Below, piece by piece: positions 39,022 through 47,903 of a stretch of 64,000 nucleotides of DNA. The stretch's first letter is position 1; each line of letters opens with the position of its first letter. The position numbers were made by a program, and so were the translations under genes. The DNA comes from Hyphomicrobiaceae bacterium (GTDB lineage: Bacteria > Pseudomonadota > Alphaproteobacteria > Rhizobiales > Xanthobacteraceae). The notes below the pieces were generated by a model, which was not told the origin of the DNA, made no database searches, and was given only the letters and a program-made list of their open reading frames with translations. The stretch is taken from positions 62,001 through 126,000 of the forward strand of contig JAJPJB010000096.1 of NCBI GenBank assembly GCA_021324465.1, given 5' to 3'.

Positions 39022-39657
39022 TCAGAAGTGATAGTTGACCCCAAGCCGCAGCAGATTGGTGCTCAGGCCGTTATTGGTGCCGGTGACTGAGTAATGGTGG
39101 TCGCCGAAATCGAGAAAGAGCCATTCGGCTTTGGCTGACCAATGAGGCGTAAAGCCGATTTCTGCGCCGCCGCCGGCAGTCCAGCCAAAGCTCGCGTGGC
39201 TTTCCGAAAGGTTTCCGGACGTGTCGGCCGTCAGGCCGCCATAAGCGAGGCCCGCGGTGCCGAAGATCAGCACATTGCCGATGGCGACGCCGGCGCGGCC
39301 GCGAACGGTGCCGAACCAGGGATTGGAGAATTGCCAAGGCGCAAAAGTATCGCTGGCCGCGGACAGATTGATGTCGGCCTCGCCGCCGTAGACGAAATTG
39401 CCATGCTGCCAATTGAAGCCGGCCTCGATGCCGCCCGCGGCCCCAGTCGGGCGGGTCGGATTATTGTCAACCGAGCCCCATTCGTAGCCGAGTGTAGCGC
39501 CGAGATAGGGGCCGGCCCAGCTATAGGCGGAATAGGGCGCGGGGGCCGGAGTCGTGTAATACGGATACGAAGGGAGATCGGCTGCGCCGGCGATGCCGGT
39601 TGCCGATAGCGTCAAGGCCGCACCAAGAGCAGCGCCATATACGGTCTTCTTCATCAT
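39022..39657 (-). CDS. Outer-membrane beta-barrel protein, Omp25/31-like (second copy)
   Basis: 211 residues from ATG 39657 (MMKKTVYGAALGAALTLSA). The signal peptide ends IAGAADLPSYP, and then comes a YTTPAPAPYSAYSWAGPYLG opening like its neighbour. The barrel strands end with VNYHF. It lacks the Cys pairs of the first copy. Tandem barrels of this type are common in Rhizobiales outer membranes. The promoter lies in the AT-rich region upstream. Confidence 0.92.
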   Translation of the reverse strand: MMKKTVYGAALGAALTLSATGIAGAADLPSYPYYTTPAPAPYSAYSWAGPYLGATLGYEWGSVDNNPTRPTGAAGGIEAGFNWQHGNFVYGGEADINLSAASDTFAPWQFSNPWFGTVRGRAGVAIGNVLIFGTAGLAYGGLTADTSGNLSESHASFGWTAGGGAEIGFTPHWSAKAEWLFLDFGDHHYSVTGTNNGLSTNLLRLGVNYHF

Positions 39658-40027
39658 GGCCTCGCCATTGCAATATGCGCGGAGAGCGGCGCCGCGGGGC
39701 GAACGCTTTGCGGCGTCAAAAAACTCGTGAAGCTCCTTGCGGCGATCCGAAGAATTTATCGCGATGTTTAAGTTAAACAGTGCTGAATCCTTAAGTAGTT
39801 CCAAGTTGATATCGTTAAGAAATTCTATATCTAATCATTCAGCCTTTCCGATTGCGTAACCTCATTGCCGAGCGCTGCGGCATAAGCCGAGCCGCGGTGC
39901 GGGGATTGCGTCGCAGAGCCAAGCCATCATCGCGCCGGCATGAGCTTGAGACTTCGGGCCGGCCATTGGCGTGCGCGCCGGAATGGCGCTGCTTACGGCG
40001 AGGAGCCGGCAGGACTAAGTTTGAGCC
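39658..40027. promoter_or_regulatory. Divergent control region of the barrel and uvrC genes
   Basis: 370 bp. The segment at about 39720-39840 is strongly AT-rich, unlike the rest of the window, and fits a promoter for the barrel gene on the minus strand. The part from 39850 to uvrC is GC-rich and should hold the uvrC promoter. I see no clear operator. Confidence 0.5.
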
Positions 40028-42058
40028 ATGAACACGCCGAAACCCGAAATTGCGCCCGAGGTCGAGCCCGTCGAGGAGGACGAGGAACAGTCGCTGCCGC
40101 AGCCCGACGAGGAGGGCCTCAAGCTCGATCGCGATGCCGAAGAGAGTTCGCTCGCTGCGGGCCGCGCCGCCATTTTGGCGCATATCAAGCTCGCGCCGCC
40201 GCGGCCCGGCGTCTATCGGATGATCGATGCGCGCGGCGACGTGCTCTATGTCGGCAAGGCGAAGAACATCAGGAAGCGTATTGCCGCTTATGCGCGGCCG
40301 ACCGGCCTCGACACGCGGATCGAGCGCATGGTCGCAACGACGCGGCGGGTCGAGTTTGTCGTCACCCGCACCGAGACCGAGGCGCTGCTCCTGGAGGCGA
40401 ACCTCATCAAACGGCTGCGGCCGCGCTTCAACGTCACGCTGCGCGACGACAAGTCGTTCCCTTACATTCTGATCACGTCGGATCACTGGGCGCCGCAGAT
40501 TTTGAAGCATCGCGGCGCGCGCACGCGGCCCGGACAATATTATGGGCCGTTCGCTTCGGTCTGGGCGGTTAATCGCACCATCAACGCGCTGCAGCGCGCC
40601 TTCCTGCTGCGCTCGTGCAGCGATCCTTTTTTTGAAAGCCGCACCCGGCCGTGCCTGCTTTATCAGATCAAGCGCTGCTCGGCGCCCTGCACCAAGGAGA
40701 TCGATTTTAAGGACTATTCGGTGCTGGTGGGCGAGGCCAATGCGTTTCTTTCCGGCCGCAGCAAGACGGTGAAAGACGAGCTCGCGCAGGAAATGGAGAA
40801 AGCCTCCGCCTCGCTCGATTTCGAGCGCGCCGCAGTGTATCGCGATCGGCTTGCCGCGTTGTCGGCGATCCAATCGCATCAGGGCGTCAATCCGCGTGGC
40901 GTCGAGGAGGCCGACGTATTTGCCGTGCATCAGCAAGGCGGCTTCTCCTGCGTCGAGGTCTTTTTCTTCCGCACCGGCCAGAACTGGGGCAACCGCGCCT
41001 ATTTTCCCAAAGCCGACCGCTCGCTTTCGCCGGAAGCCGTGCTGTCCGCCTTCCTCGCGCAGTTCTACGACGACAAGCCGCCGCCGCGCCTCATCCTGAT
41101 TTCCCATGAGATCGACGACCGTGCGCTGTTGGCCGAGGCGCTGCGCACCAAGACCGGCCACAAAATCGAAATCCTGGTGCCGCAGCGCGGCGAGAAGAAG
41201 GATCTGGTCGAACATGCGCTTGCCAATGCGCGCGAGGCGCTCGGTCGCAAGCTCGCCGAGACAATTTCGCAGCAGAAATTGCTGCAGCAGCTTGCCGAGA
41301 CATTTGGCTTGCCGCGGGTGCCGCGCCGCATCGAGGTCTACGACAATAGCCACATTCAGGGCGCCAACGCGGTCGGCGCCATGATCGTGGCCGGTGTCGA
41401 GGGATTTCAGAAAAGCCAGTATCGCAAGTTCAACATCCGCTCGACCGAGCTCGCGCCCGGTGACGATTTCGCCATGATGCGCGAGGTCCTCACCCGCCGC
41501 TTCAAGCGGCTGCTCAGCGAGGCGCCGCGCAGTCAGGGCGGCGAGCTCATGCCACATTCGCAAGATTTGGGCTCGGCGCCGGAGGCGGACGAGCCAGCCG
41601 AATCACCCTGGCCCGACCTCGTGCTGATTGATGGCGGGCAGGGGCAGCTCACCGCGGCGCGCGACGTGCTCGCCGGGCTCGGCGTCGAAGTACCGCTGGC
41701 GGCGATCGCCAAAGGCCCCGACCGCGACGCCGGCCGCGAGACCTTCTTTGTCCCCGGTCGCGACTCCTTCAAGCTGCCGCCGCGCGATCCGGTGCTCTAT
41801 TTCGTCGAGCGGTTGCGTGACGAGGCGCATCGCTTCGCGGTCGGCTCACATCGGGTGCGCCGCAATCGCGACATGCGCGAATCAGGCCTGCAGGAAATCG
41901 TCGGCATCGGGCCGACGCGCAAGCGCGCGCTGCTGCAACACTTCGGCACGCTCAAAGCGATCGAACGCGCCTCGGTCACCGACCTGATGCAGGTCGACGG
42001 CATCAGCGCCGAGACGGCACGGCGGATTTACGCATTTTTCCACGAAGGTGCGGCTTAG
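40028..42058 (+). CDS. uvrC: Excinuclease ABC subunit C UvrC
   Basis: 676 residues, the dual-incision endonuclease of nucleotide excision repair. A GIY-YIG domain ([20 protein letters not shown] from about 61), a UVR motif (about 260-285, [19 protein letters not shown]), an RNase-H-like C-terminal nuclease ([14 protein letters not shown]), and helix-hairpin-helix repeats at the end. A ~50-residue acidic leader ([20 protein letters not shown]) precedes the domain. It is the first gene of a uvrC-pgsA-moaD run. Confidence 0.97.
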   Translation: MNTPKPEIAPEVEPVEEDEEQSLPQPDEEGLKLDRDAEESSLAAGRAAILAHIKLAPPRPGVYRMIDARGDVLYVGKAKNIRKRIAAYARPTGLDTRIERMVATTRRVEFVVTRTETEALLLEANLIKRLRPRFNVTLRDDKSFPYILITSDHWAPQILKHRGARTRPGQYYGPFASVWAVNRTINALQRAFLLRSCSDPFFESRTRPCLLYQIKRCSAPCTKEIDFKDYSVLVGEANAFLSGRSKTVKDELAQEMEKASASLDFERAAVYRDRLAALSAIQSHQGVNPRGVEEADVFAVHQQGGFSCVEVFFFRTGQNWGNRAYFPKADRSLSPEAVLSAFLAQFYDDKPPPRLILISHEIDDRALLAEALRTKTGHKIEILVPQRGEKKDLVEHALANAREALGRKLAETISQQKLLQQLAETFGLPRVPRRIEVYDNSHIQGANAVGAMIVAGVEGFQKSQYRKFNIRSTELAPGDDFAMMREVLTRRFKRLLSEAPRSQGGELMPHSQDLGSAPEADEPAESPWPDLVLIDGGQGQLTAARDVLAGLGVEVPLAAIAKGPDRDAGRETFFVPGRDSFKLPPRDPVLYFVERLRDEAHRFAVGSHRVRRNRDMRESGLQEIVGIGPTRKRALLQHFGTLKAIERASVTDLMQVDGISAETARRIYAFFHEGAA

Positions 42059-42199
42059 GCAGCCTTTCGGTCAGGGACCGGCGGCGCCAATGGGGCCCGC
42101 GGCGATGCGCGTAGTTGCGGCGTAAACAATAGCGTGCGTAACGCTCCTATGCGCGGCTTGGGCCTGTCGGTTCCGCGGGCGCGGCGCTATGGTGGGGCT

Positions 42200-42823
42200 A
42201 TGAATTCGAGCACAGCAACTGCATCGGGACGGCTGCGCGCCCATCCCTTGGCGCTGCCCAATATCTTGACCTATGGCCGCATTGTTGCGGTGCCGCTCGT
42301 GGTCGGCTGCCTGTTCTGGCAGAACATTTTGCATGGGCCGCTCTGGCTGCGCTGGCTGGCGCTCGGCATTTTCATTGCGGCCGGCGTTTCCGATTTTCTC
42401 GACGGCTATTTTGCCCGCATCTGGGAGCAGCAGTCCTCGCTTGGACGCATGCTCGATCCGATCGCCGACAAGCTTCTGGTGGCGTCCTGCCTGTTGATGC
42501 TGGGCGCGGAAAAGACCATTCACGGCTGGTCGCTGTGGGCGGCCGTGGTCATCCTTTGCCGCGAGATCCTGGTTTCGGGCTTGCGCGAATATCTCGCCGA
42601 ACTGCGCGTCAGCGTGCCGGTGACGCGGCTTGCCAAATGGAAGACCACGCTGCAGCTGGTCGCCGTCGGCTTTCTGATCTGCGGCGAAGCAGGCGACGCC
42701 ATTGTGCCGGTCGTGACCGAGATCGGCATTGTGCTGCTGTGGCTTTCCGCCCTCCTTACGCTCTATACCGGCTGGGATTACCTCTATGCCGGGCTGCATC
42801 ATCTCTATCAGGAGGATGCGTGA
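42200..42823 (+). CDS. pgsA: CDP-diacylglycerol-glycerol-3-phosphate 3-phosphatidyltransferase PgsA
   Basis: 207-residue membrane enzyme for the first committed step of phosphatidylglycerol synthesis. The CDP-alcohol phosphotransferase motif D-G-x2-A-R-x8-G-x3-D-x3-D is in DFLDGYFAR...GRMLDPIADKL. About five hydrophobic helices. The ATG at 42200 was preferred over the upstream GTG. The stop overlaps the moaD start (GTGA). Confidence 0.96.
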   Translation: MNSSTATASGRLRAHPLALPNILTYGRIVAVPLVVGCLFWQNILHGPLWLRWLALGIFIAAGVSDFLDGYFARIWEQQSSLGRMLDPIADKLLVASCLLMLGAEKTIHGWSLWAAVVILCREILVSGLREYLAELRVSVPVTRLAKWKTTLQLVAVGFLICGEAGDAIVPVVTEIGIVLLWLSALLTLYTGWDYLYAGLHHLYQEDA

Positions 42824-43071
42824 AGCTGCGTTACTTTGCCTGGGTGCGCGAGCGCATCGGCAAGGCGGAAGAGGATCTCGATCCGCCGGCGAGTGTCGCG
42901 ACCGTCGCCGATCTCGTCGCCTGGCTCGCGCAGCAGGGCGAGGGCTATGCCTATGCCTTCGAGAATCCCAACGTGATCCGCGCCGCGATCGACAAAAGTC
43001 ATGTGCATGCCGACGCGCGGATCGCCGGCGCCGGCGAGGTCGCGCTTTTTCCGCCGATGACGGGGGGCTAA
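42820..43071 (+). CDS. moaD: Molybdopterin synthase sulfur carrier subunit MoaD
   Basis: 83-residue beta-grasp protein (LRYFAWVRERIGKAEE, ending FPPMTGG). The C-terminal Gly-Gly is adenylated and converted to thiocarboxylate, which donates sulfur for molybdopterin. The GTG start at 42820 overlaps the pgsA stop, with GGAGG at 42811-42815. moaE follows after a 116-bp gap containing a repeat. Confidence 0.95.
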   Translation: MKLRYFAWVRERIGKAEEDLDPPASVATVADLVAWLAQQGEGYAYAFENPNVIRAAIDKSHVHADARIAGAGEVALFPPMTGG

Positions 43072-43077
43072 TTCTCT

Positions 43078-43162
43078 CCGCTCATTGCCGCGCAAGCCTG
43101 GAGTCCAGGGCCGGCGGTAAAAGCGCGAATGGGTTCCCGCCTGCGCGACGCTTGTGCGGGAA
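43078..43162. repeat. Palindromic extragenic repeat between moaD and moaE
   Basis: Contains CCGCTCATTGCCGCGCAAGC (43078-43097), shared with one mismatch with 50473-50492, an imperfect CCTGGA/TCCAGG palindrome, and TTCCCGC (43134-43140) pairing with GCGGGAA (43156-43162). This looks like a decayed copy of the dispersed REP-type elements common in alphaproteobacterial chromosomes. Confidence 0.7.
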
Positions 43163-43187
43163 GGGGCGGAATTTGTAGCGTTGCGAA

Positions 43188-43676
43188 ATGAACACAACGA
43201 TCCGTCTGCAACGCGAGCCGTTTGACGCCGCCCTTGAGGCAAGAAAGCTCACGGGTGGGCGCACCGATATCGGCGCGGTGGTCACCTTCACCGGCGTCTG
43301 TCGCGCCGACGAGGGCGGCGAGCCGATCGCCGCGCTGACGCTTGAACATTATCCCGGCATGGCCGAAGCCGAGATCGCGCGGCATGTCGAGAAGGCTATC
43401 GCGCGCTGGCCGTTGCTTGGCGTCACGGTCATCCACCGCTTCGGCCGCATCGCTCCCGGCGAAGACATCGTGCTGGTAATCACCGCCTCGAGCCATCGTC
43501 AGGCGGCCTTCGCGGCGGCGGAATTTCTGATGGATTATCTGAAAACGCGAGCGCCGTTCTGGAAACAGGTCGAGAAGCGGGGCGGCAAAAGCTGGGTCGA
43601 GGCGAAAGCCAGCGACGATTCGGCGGCCGAACGCTGGAGCGAGCCGAAGCCGGCGCGCCGCGATGCGGCGCAGTAG
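43188..43676 (+). CDS. moaE: Molybdopterin synthase catalytic subunit MoaE
   Basis: 162-residue catalytic partner of MoaD. Motifs: GAVVTFTGVCRADEGG, LEHYPGMAEAEIARHVEKA, VIHRFGRIAPGEDIVLV, and the Lys-rich APFWKQVEKRGGKSWVEAKAS (catalytic lysine). Full length. It is separated from moaD by a palindromic repeat but is probably in the same transcript. Confidence 0.96.
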   Translation: MNTTIRLQREPFDAALEARKLTGGRTDIGAVVTFTGVCRADEGGEPIAALTLEHYPGMAEAEIARHVEKAIARWPLLGVTVIHRFGRIAPGEDIVLVITASSHRQAAFAAAEFLMDYLKTRAPFWKQVEKRGGKSWVEAKASDDSAAERWSEPKPARRDAAQ

Positions 43677-43687
43677 AATCTCTCATC

Positions 43688-43873
43688 CTACCGCGTCACC
43701 GCATCGCGCGGCTTGTATCGCGCCACCACGAAATCGATGAAGGCCCGGACATTCGGCGACAGGTGCCGCGTCTGCGGATAAACCAGCGAGATCGCGATCG
43801 GTGGCGAATTGAACTCCTCCAGCACCGGCTGGAGTTTCTTCGCCGCAATGCTGCACGAACTGCCGACCGATTC
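43688..43873 (-). pseudogene. C-terminal remnant of a LysR-family regulator
   Basis: A minus-strand frame ends at TAG (43688-43690) and runs to an in-frame TAA at 43874-43876 with no start codon. Its 62 codons include LQPVLEEFNSPPIAISLVYPQ and NVRAFIDFVVARYKPRDAVTR, the typical C-terminal end of LysR effector domains. No DNA-binding or other domain portion is present anywhere nearby, so this is a truncated gene remnant. Confidence 0.85.
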
Positions 43874-43975
43874 TTACGGCCGCGGCGGGCTGACGCGGGC
43901 CGAGCGCGAGCGGCCTTCTCCGACGGAAGCTGCGGAACCGCTTGGCGCTGCGGTGCCTTGAGCAGGGCCGCCGCT

Positions 43976-44164
43976 TCAGCTCGAATGCGCGCCGCGCATC
44001 AGCTTCAGCGTTGCTTCGATATGTCGCCAGGTTTCGGCTTCCTCCGTCTGACCCTTCTCCTCATAGCTGCAGGCCTTCTGCGCGGCTTCGACAACGGCGC
44101 GGTCGCCGTGCGCCTCGAGCAGCATTCGCGCGTAATCGTGGATTTCAATCTCGCCGATCCTCAT
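43976..44164 (-). CDS. Small conserved hypothetical protein
   Basis: 62 residues (MRIGEIEIHDYARMLLEAHG, then VVEAAQKACSYEEKGQ and EEAETWRHIEATLKLMRG). A charged, helical cytoplasmic protein. I recall a family of this pattern in Rhizobiales, function unknown. ATG start at 44164. It sits between the LysR remnant and glnA, and all three are on the minus strand. Confidence 0.75.
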   Translation of the reverse strand: MRIGEIEIHDYARMLLEAHGDRAVVEAAQKACSYEEKGQTEEAETWRHIEATLKLMRGAHSS

Positions 44165-44234
44165 GCCGCGGTCCTCCTCGCTGTGGAAACGGGCGATTCA
44201 CGCCATCGCGTTCATTGATAAAATGGCCTAATGA

Positions 44235-45662
44235 TCAAACGTCGTAATAAAGAAAGAACTCGTAGGGATGCGGGCGCAGGCGAAGTTCATCGATTTCGCG
44301 CGCGCGCTTGTAGTCGAGATAGGTCTCCACCGCGTCTTTTGTGAAGACATCGCCCTTGAGAAGGAACTGGTGATCCGCTTCGAGCGCATCGAGTGCCTCG
44401 TCAAGCGATGCCGGCGTTGACGGGATTTTGGCGCGCTCGGCCGGCGGCAGATCGTAGAGGTTCTTGTCGATCGGTTCGCCCGGGTCGAGGCGGCTGCGGA
44501 TGCCGTCAAGCCCAGCCATCAGCATGGCCGCGAAGGCCAGGTAGGGATTGCATGCCGGGTCCGGGCAGCGGAACTCGGCGCGTTTGGTCTTTGGATTGGT
44601 CGAGTACATCGGAATGCGGACCGCGGCCGAGCGGTTGCGCTGCGAGTAGCCGAGATTGACCGGCGCTTCGAAGCCGGGCACCAGGCGGCGGTACGAATTG
44701 ACGGTCGGCGCGCAAATGGCCAGTAGCGCCGGCGCGTGCTTGAGCAGCCCGCCGATATAGTAGCGCATCAAGGGGCTCGAACCGGCATAACCGTCGCCGG
44801 CGAAGAGTGGCTGCTGTCCCTTCCAGATGCTCTGGTGCACATGCATGCCCGAGCCGTTGTCGCCGAATAGCGGCTTGGGCATGAAGGTCGCGGTCATGCC
44901 GCGCGCCCGCGCGACATTCTTGACCACATATTTGTAGATCATCACGTTGTCGGCCATCCGGGTGAGCGGCGCAAAGCGCATGTCGATCTCGCCCTGGCCG
45001 CCGGTTGCGACCTCGTGGTGGTGCGCTTCGACGGCGATGCCGAGATCCTCGAGGATCGAGACCATTTTGCTGCGCGCGTCTTGCAGCTGATCGGCAGGCG
45101 GCACCGGAAAATAGCCCTCCTTTGGGCGCAGCTTGTGTCCAAGGCCGGGACCGTTTTTGCCGCTGGCGTTCCAGTTCGCCTCCACCGCGTCGATTTCGTA
45201 ATAGCCGTAATTGGTGCTTTGGTCGTAGCGCACGCCGTTGAAGACGAAGTGCTCGAGCTCCGGCCCGAAATAGGAGGCGTCGCCGACGCCGGTGCTCTGC
45301 AGATAGCTTTCCGCCTTTTGTGCGATATGACGGGCGTCCCGGCTGTAGTTTTGTCCGGTGATCGGATCGCGGATATTGCAGATCAGAACGAGCGTCCGCG
45401 CTTCGGCGAACGGATCGAGGAACGCAGTCGCCGGATCGGGAACGACCAGCATGTCGCTTTCCTGAATCTCCTGAAATCCGCGGATCGAGGAGCCGTCGAA
45501 ACCGACACCCTCGGCGAAGGCGTCGGCATCGACCGCGCGCGGCGGCACCGAAAAGTGCTGCCACAGGCCGGGAAGATCGGTGAATCGCAGATCAATCATC
45601 TCGACCTTGTCGTCCTTGATGATGCGAAGGACGTCGTCGGGGCTCTTACAGCTGTAAGGCAT
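44235..45662 (-). CDS. glnA: Glutamine synthetase type I
   Basis: 475-residue dodecameric GSI that makes glutamine from glutamate, ammonia and ATP. Start [13 protein letters not shown] (ATG 45662) has an AGGAGG site upstream. Metal/substrate motifs: [43 protein letters not shown], and NRSAAVRIP. The adenylylation tyrosine is present in [10 protein letters not shown], so it should be regulated by GlnE. It is alone, without glnB, and the longer open frame upstream is not needed. Confidence 0.97.
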   Translation of the reverse strand: MPYSCKSPDDVLRIIKDDKVEMIDLRFTDLPGLWQHFSVPPRAVDADAFAEGVGFDGSSIRGFQEIQESDMLVVPDPATAFLDPFAEARTLVLICNIRDPITGQNYSRDARHIAQKAESYLQSTGVGDASYFGPELEHFVFNGVRYDQSTNYGYYEIDAVEANWNASGKNGPGLGHKLRPKEGYFPVPPADQLQDARSKMVSILEDLGIAVEAHHHEVATGGQGEIDMRFAPLTRMADNVMIYKYVVKNVARARGMTATFMPKPLFGDNGSGMHVHQSIWKGQQPLFAGDGYAGSSPLMRYYIGGLLKHAPALLAICAPTVNSYRRLVPGFEAPVNLGYSQRNRSAAVRIPMYSTNPKTKRAEFRCPDPACNPYLAFAAMLMAGLDGIRSRLDPGEPIDKNLYDLPPAERAKIPSTPASLDEALDALEADHQFLLKGDVFTKDAVETYLDYKRAREIDELRLRPHPYEFFLYYDV

Positions 45663-45981
45663 CGGGTCCCTCCTGTGCGGCGCGTGCAAATCGACCGACC
45701 CGGCGCTATCGGCGTGGGTCAGGTCCTGCGACAACAGACCGGAGTTGCAATGGTGCGCAATGGCGCCAAGCGCCAAGCACGCATTCAGCTTATCACAGCC
45801 GGACCATGGCGACGAGCGGTTCTCCTCGGGCCATGCCGGCGATCGTCGGCGCAGCTCACATCGACATGTCGCGTATTTGTGTTTACGCCGCCGCGCAGCC
45901 GTTGCCTTGCAGCGGGTTCAACAGCGCGTCAAACGGGCGTGAACCGGCGTTTGCGCTGCATCGCGCCCGAACAACACGTTG
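45663..45981. other. Upstream region of glnA
   Basis: 319 bp between glnA and the ClpP-like gene, both on the minus strand. It should carry the glnA promoter. I looked for a sigma-54 site (TGGCAC-N5-TTGCA type) and found none convincing. No gene is evident. Confidence 0.5.
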
Positions 45982-46422
45982 TCAGCGACAGAGCGGATAG
46001 AGTGCCGCGAGCTCGCGGCCGCGCAGAAAGATCGGCCGCTGGGTGAGGCCGCCGTGACGTCTGATCCAGTCGCGGATCGGCGCGGGATAGGCGGCGTCCA
46101 CCAGGCCGGTGACCTGCGCGGAGCGATATTGCCGACCCGCCTCGTCGACCAGGCGCGGCGCATGAAAGCCTAGCACCGCGCGGCGGGTGACGCAGATGCG
46201 ATCGCGCGGGATCGTGCTCAAGACCAGCGTGCAGGCGGAGTAACAGGGACCGTCGATCACGATGCGTTGGCCGGACTGGCGCAGTACCGCAAACAGCGCG
46301 AGATAATCGCCGACCACGCCGCCATTGCTTGCTTCGATCCGCACGTCGGCCCAAGCCCGGGTGATCCAGCTGGGTGCAAGTCCGAACAGGAGAGACAGAA
46401 TGAGAGCGAGCGCGCATCGCAT
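45982..46422 (-). CDS. Periplasmic ClpP/crotonase-like hypothetical protein
   Basis: 146 residues from ATG 46422 (MRCALALILSLLFGLAPSW). Signal peptide, then GGVVGDYLALFAVLRQSG, GPCYSACTLVL and VLGFHAPR. Ser62 after the GPCY turn and His87 are in the places of a ClpP-type catalytic pair, and the fold resembles secreted ClpP-like proteins of Rhizobiales. Proteolysis is unproven. The long frame upstream of the ATG is ignored. Confidence 0.8.
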   Translation of the reverse strand: MRCALALILSLLFGLAPSWITRAWADVRIEASNGGVVGDYLALFAVLRQSGQRIVIDGPCYSACTLVLSTIPRDRICVTRRAVLGFHAPRLVDEAGRQYRSAQVTGLVDAAYPAPIRDWIRRHGGLTQRPIFLRGRELAALYPLCR

Positions 46423-46701
46423 GGGACACCTCGCAGGCCATTTGGTGGAGCGCCGCGCGGCCGCAGCCGTCAAGCCGGGCTCTCTGCCAGTATCGATTGG
46501 CTGGTTGAGCGGGCCGTGCCGGCGGCAAAGCATCAACAATGTCAGCGAGGTCAGGTTCCGGCGGCAGCATTCCGGGATGCATGCGACCGCAGGCCGCTTG
46601 ACGGCGCACGGGCGCCGCGCTAGCGCGGCCGGCACGAAAGCTCGCGCCCGTCATGTCAATCAGCGGCGCGCCAGGCTCCCAATCGATCGGGTCACGACGC
46701 C

Positions 46702-47106
46702 ATGCTGCGCGACAATCGGAACGAAGGCGGCAGGCCGGCTCCGCCGCGCAATGTGCTCGGCGAGCCGCTCGAAGCGTGCTCGCTCACGCCGATGACGGGT
46801 TTTTATCGCGACGGCTGCTGCAATACCGGCCCGGAAGATTTCGGCAGCCACACGGTCTGCGCCGTCATGACGGCGGCCTTTCTCGCCTTCTCGAAATCGC
46901 ACGGCAACGATCTGTCGACGCCGATGCCGGAGTTCGGCTTTCCGGGCCTAAAGCCGGGCGACCGCTGGTGCCTGTGCGCGCCACGCTGGCAGGAAGCCTT
47001 TGCCGCAGGACAGGCGCCGCGCGTCGTGCTGCGCGCCACCCATGAAGGCGCGCTGGCCTATTGCTCGCTCGCCGATCTCAAGCGCTTTGCCGTGGACTTG
47101 GCGTGA
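46702..47106 (+). CDS. DUF2237 family protein
   Basis: 134 residues of the DUF2237 family: NVLGEPLEACSLTPMTGFYRDGCCNTGPEDFGSHTVCAVM (given in parts: LEACS, YRDGCCNTG, GSHTVCAVMT), PGDRWCLCAPRWQEAF and VVLRATHEGALAYCSL. Several conserved Cys suggest metal binding, but the function is unknown. Full length. Confidence 0.92.
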   Translation: MLRDNRNEGGRPAPPRNVLGEPLEACSLTPMTGFYRDGCCNTGPEDFGSHTVCAVMTAAFLAFSKSHGNDLSTPMPEFGFPGLKPGDRWCLCAPRWQEAFAAGQAPRVVLRATHEGALAYCSLADLKRFAVDLA

Positions 47107-47164
47107 GCAGCGGCCCGTGTCTGCAACGCGGATCGCACGCAGCGCCGCCCCAGGCTTTCTTGTC

Positions 47165-47458
47165 TCAGCAGCTCAAGTGATGAGCGCCGGCGCCTTCACA
47201 CCAAAACCCCCAGCGTTCCAAGCCAAAGGGAGACCAGTGATACTGGCCTTGCGGCCACCAGTACGTGCGATAGCCGTAGCGGCGCGAGAGCGGCACGACA
47301 ATGTGCGGGCGCCGGTCGCGATCCGCATAGACCGGAGTAGCGTTGCCGGACCTTGCTCGTATTCCGGTTGGCGCCGCGATGGGCGCGGCGCGCGATGCTT
47401 CGTACGCAGCCGCGCAAATCAGTGTTGCCAGCATGAAAGTCCACAAAGTCCGCCGCAT
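47165..47458 (-). CDS. Small secreted aromatic-rich protein
   Basis: 97 residues from ATG 47458 (MRRTLWTFMLATLICAAAYE). Signal peptide then a basic stretch and an aromatic-rich end (RYGYRTYWWPQGQYHWSP, ERWGFWCEG). It resembles the 12297-12506 protein in having an export signal followed by a short aromatic/His-rich tail, though sequence identity is low. Function unknown. Confidence 0.75.
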   Translation of the reverse strand: MRRTLWTFMLATLICAAAYEASRAAPIAAPTGIRARSGNATPVYADRDRRPHIVVPLSRRYGYRTYWWPQGQYHWSPFGLERWGFWCEGAGAHHLSC

Positions 47459-47524
47459 GATGGTCCCTTTCTGCTCGTCACGTCGTGGCCAAAAACTCGG
47501 CATTTGATCCGCAAATCGGCTCAG

Positions 47525-47866
47525 CTATTTGGCCGATTTAACGCCGGCAAGGGGTGGACGCAGGATGCCGATCGGCGTGCGCGGCGGCCGTGTGCGGCCA
47601 GGCTTCCAGCCATAACACTTGTTGGTTTCCTCGCTGCAGTTTATGCCACATGAATCGTTTGTTGGACCTTTGCCGCCGCAATCCGTCATGCAACCATACT
47701 GGCCCTGTCCTTCGAGATACTGGCCGTGCACCTGCGAGCACAGATCCTTGATGTAATCTTTCGAGCGAGTCCCCGGCAGATCGACTTTCAGGGCGAAGGC
47801 AGGTGAACTCGTAAGTCCCATAATCGCTAGGCCGAACAAGCCGGCGCGAAATGCAAACGCTGACAT
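47525..47866 (-). CDS. Secreted cysteine-rich hypothetical protein
   Basis: 113 residues from ATG 47866, which has GGGAGG just upstream. A signal peptide (ending AFALKVDLPG) precedes a Cys-rich segment with at least six Cys (DLCSQVHGQ, YGCMTDCGGKG, DSCGINCSEETNKCYG), likely disulfide-bonded. The tail is basic and Pro-rich. No family recognised. It is on the same strand as the Bug receptor gene, 37 bp downstream. Confidence 0.78.
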   Translation of the reverse strand: MSAFAFRAGLFGLAIMGLTSSPAFALKVDLPGTRSKDYIKDLCSQVHGQYLEGQGQYGCMTDCGGKGPTNDSCGINCSEETNKCYGWKPGRTRPPRTPIGILRPPLAGVKSAK

Positions 47867-47903
47867 TTCAACCTCCCTGTGCCGCTGGCGATCGAGCGGC
47901 AAG

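Noticed and set aside
39839-41563. A 574-codon minus-strand frame opposite uvrC
   Set aside because: It is antisense to a well-supported uvrC and has no motif. The same holds for a 646-codon frame opposite htpG (59508-61448) and a 562-codon frame opposite tctA (61613-63301).
45663-45981. Sigma-54 promoter for glnA
   Set aside because: No TGGCAC-N5-TTGCA-like element in the right orientation and spacing could be found.
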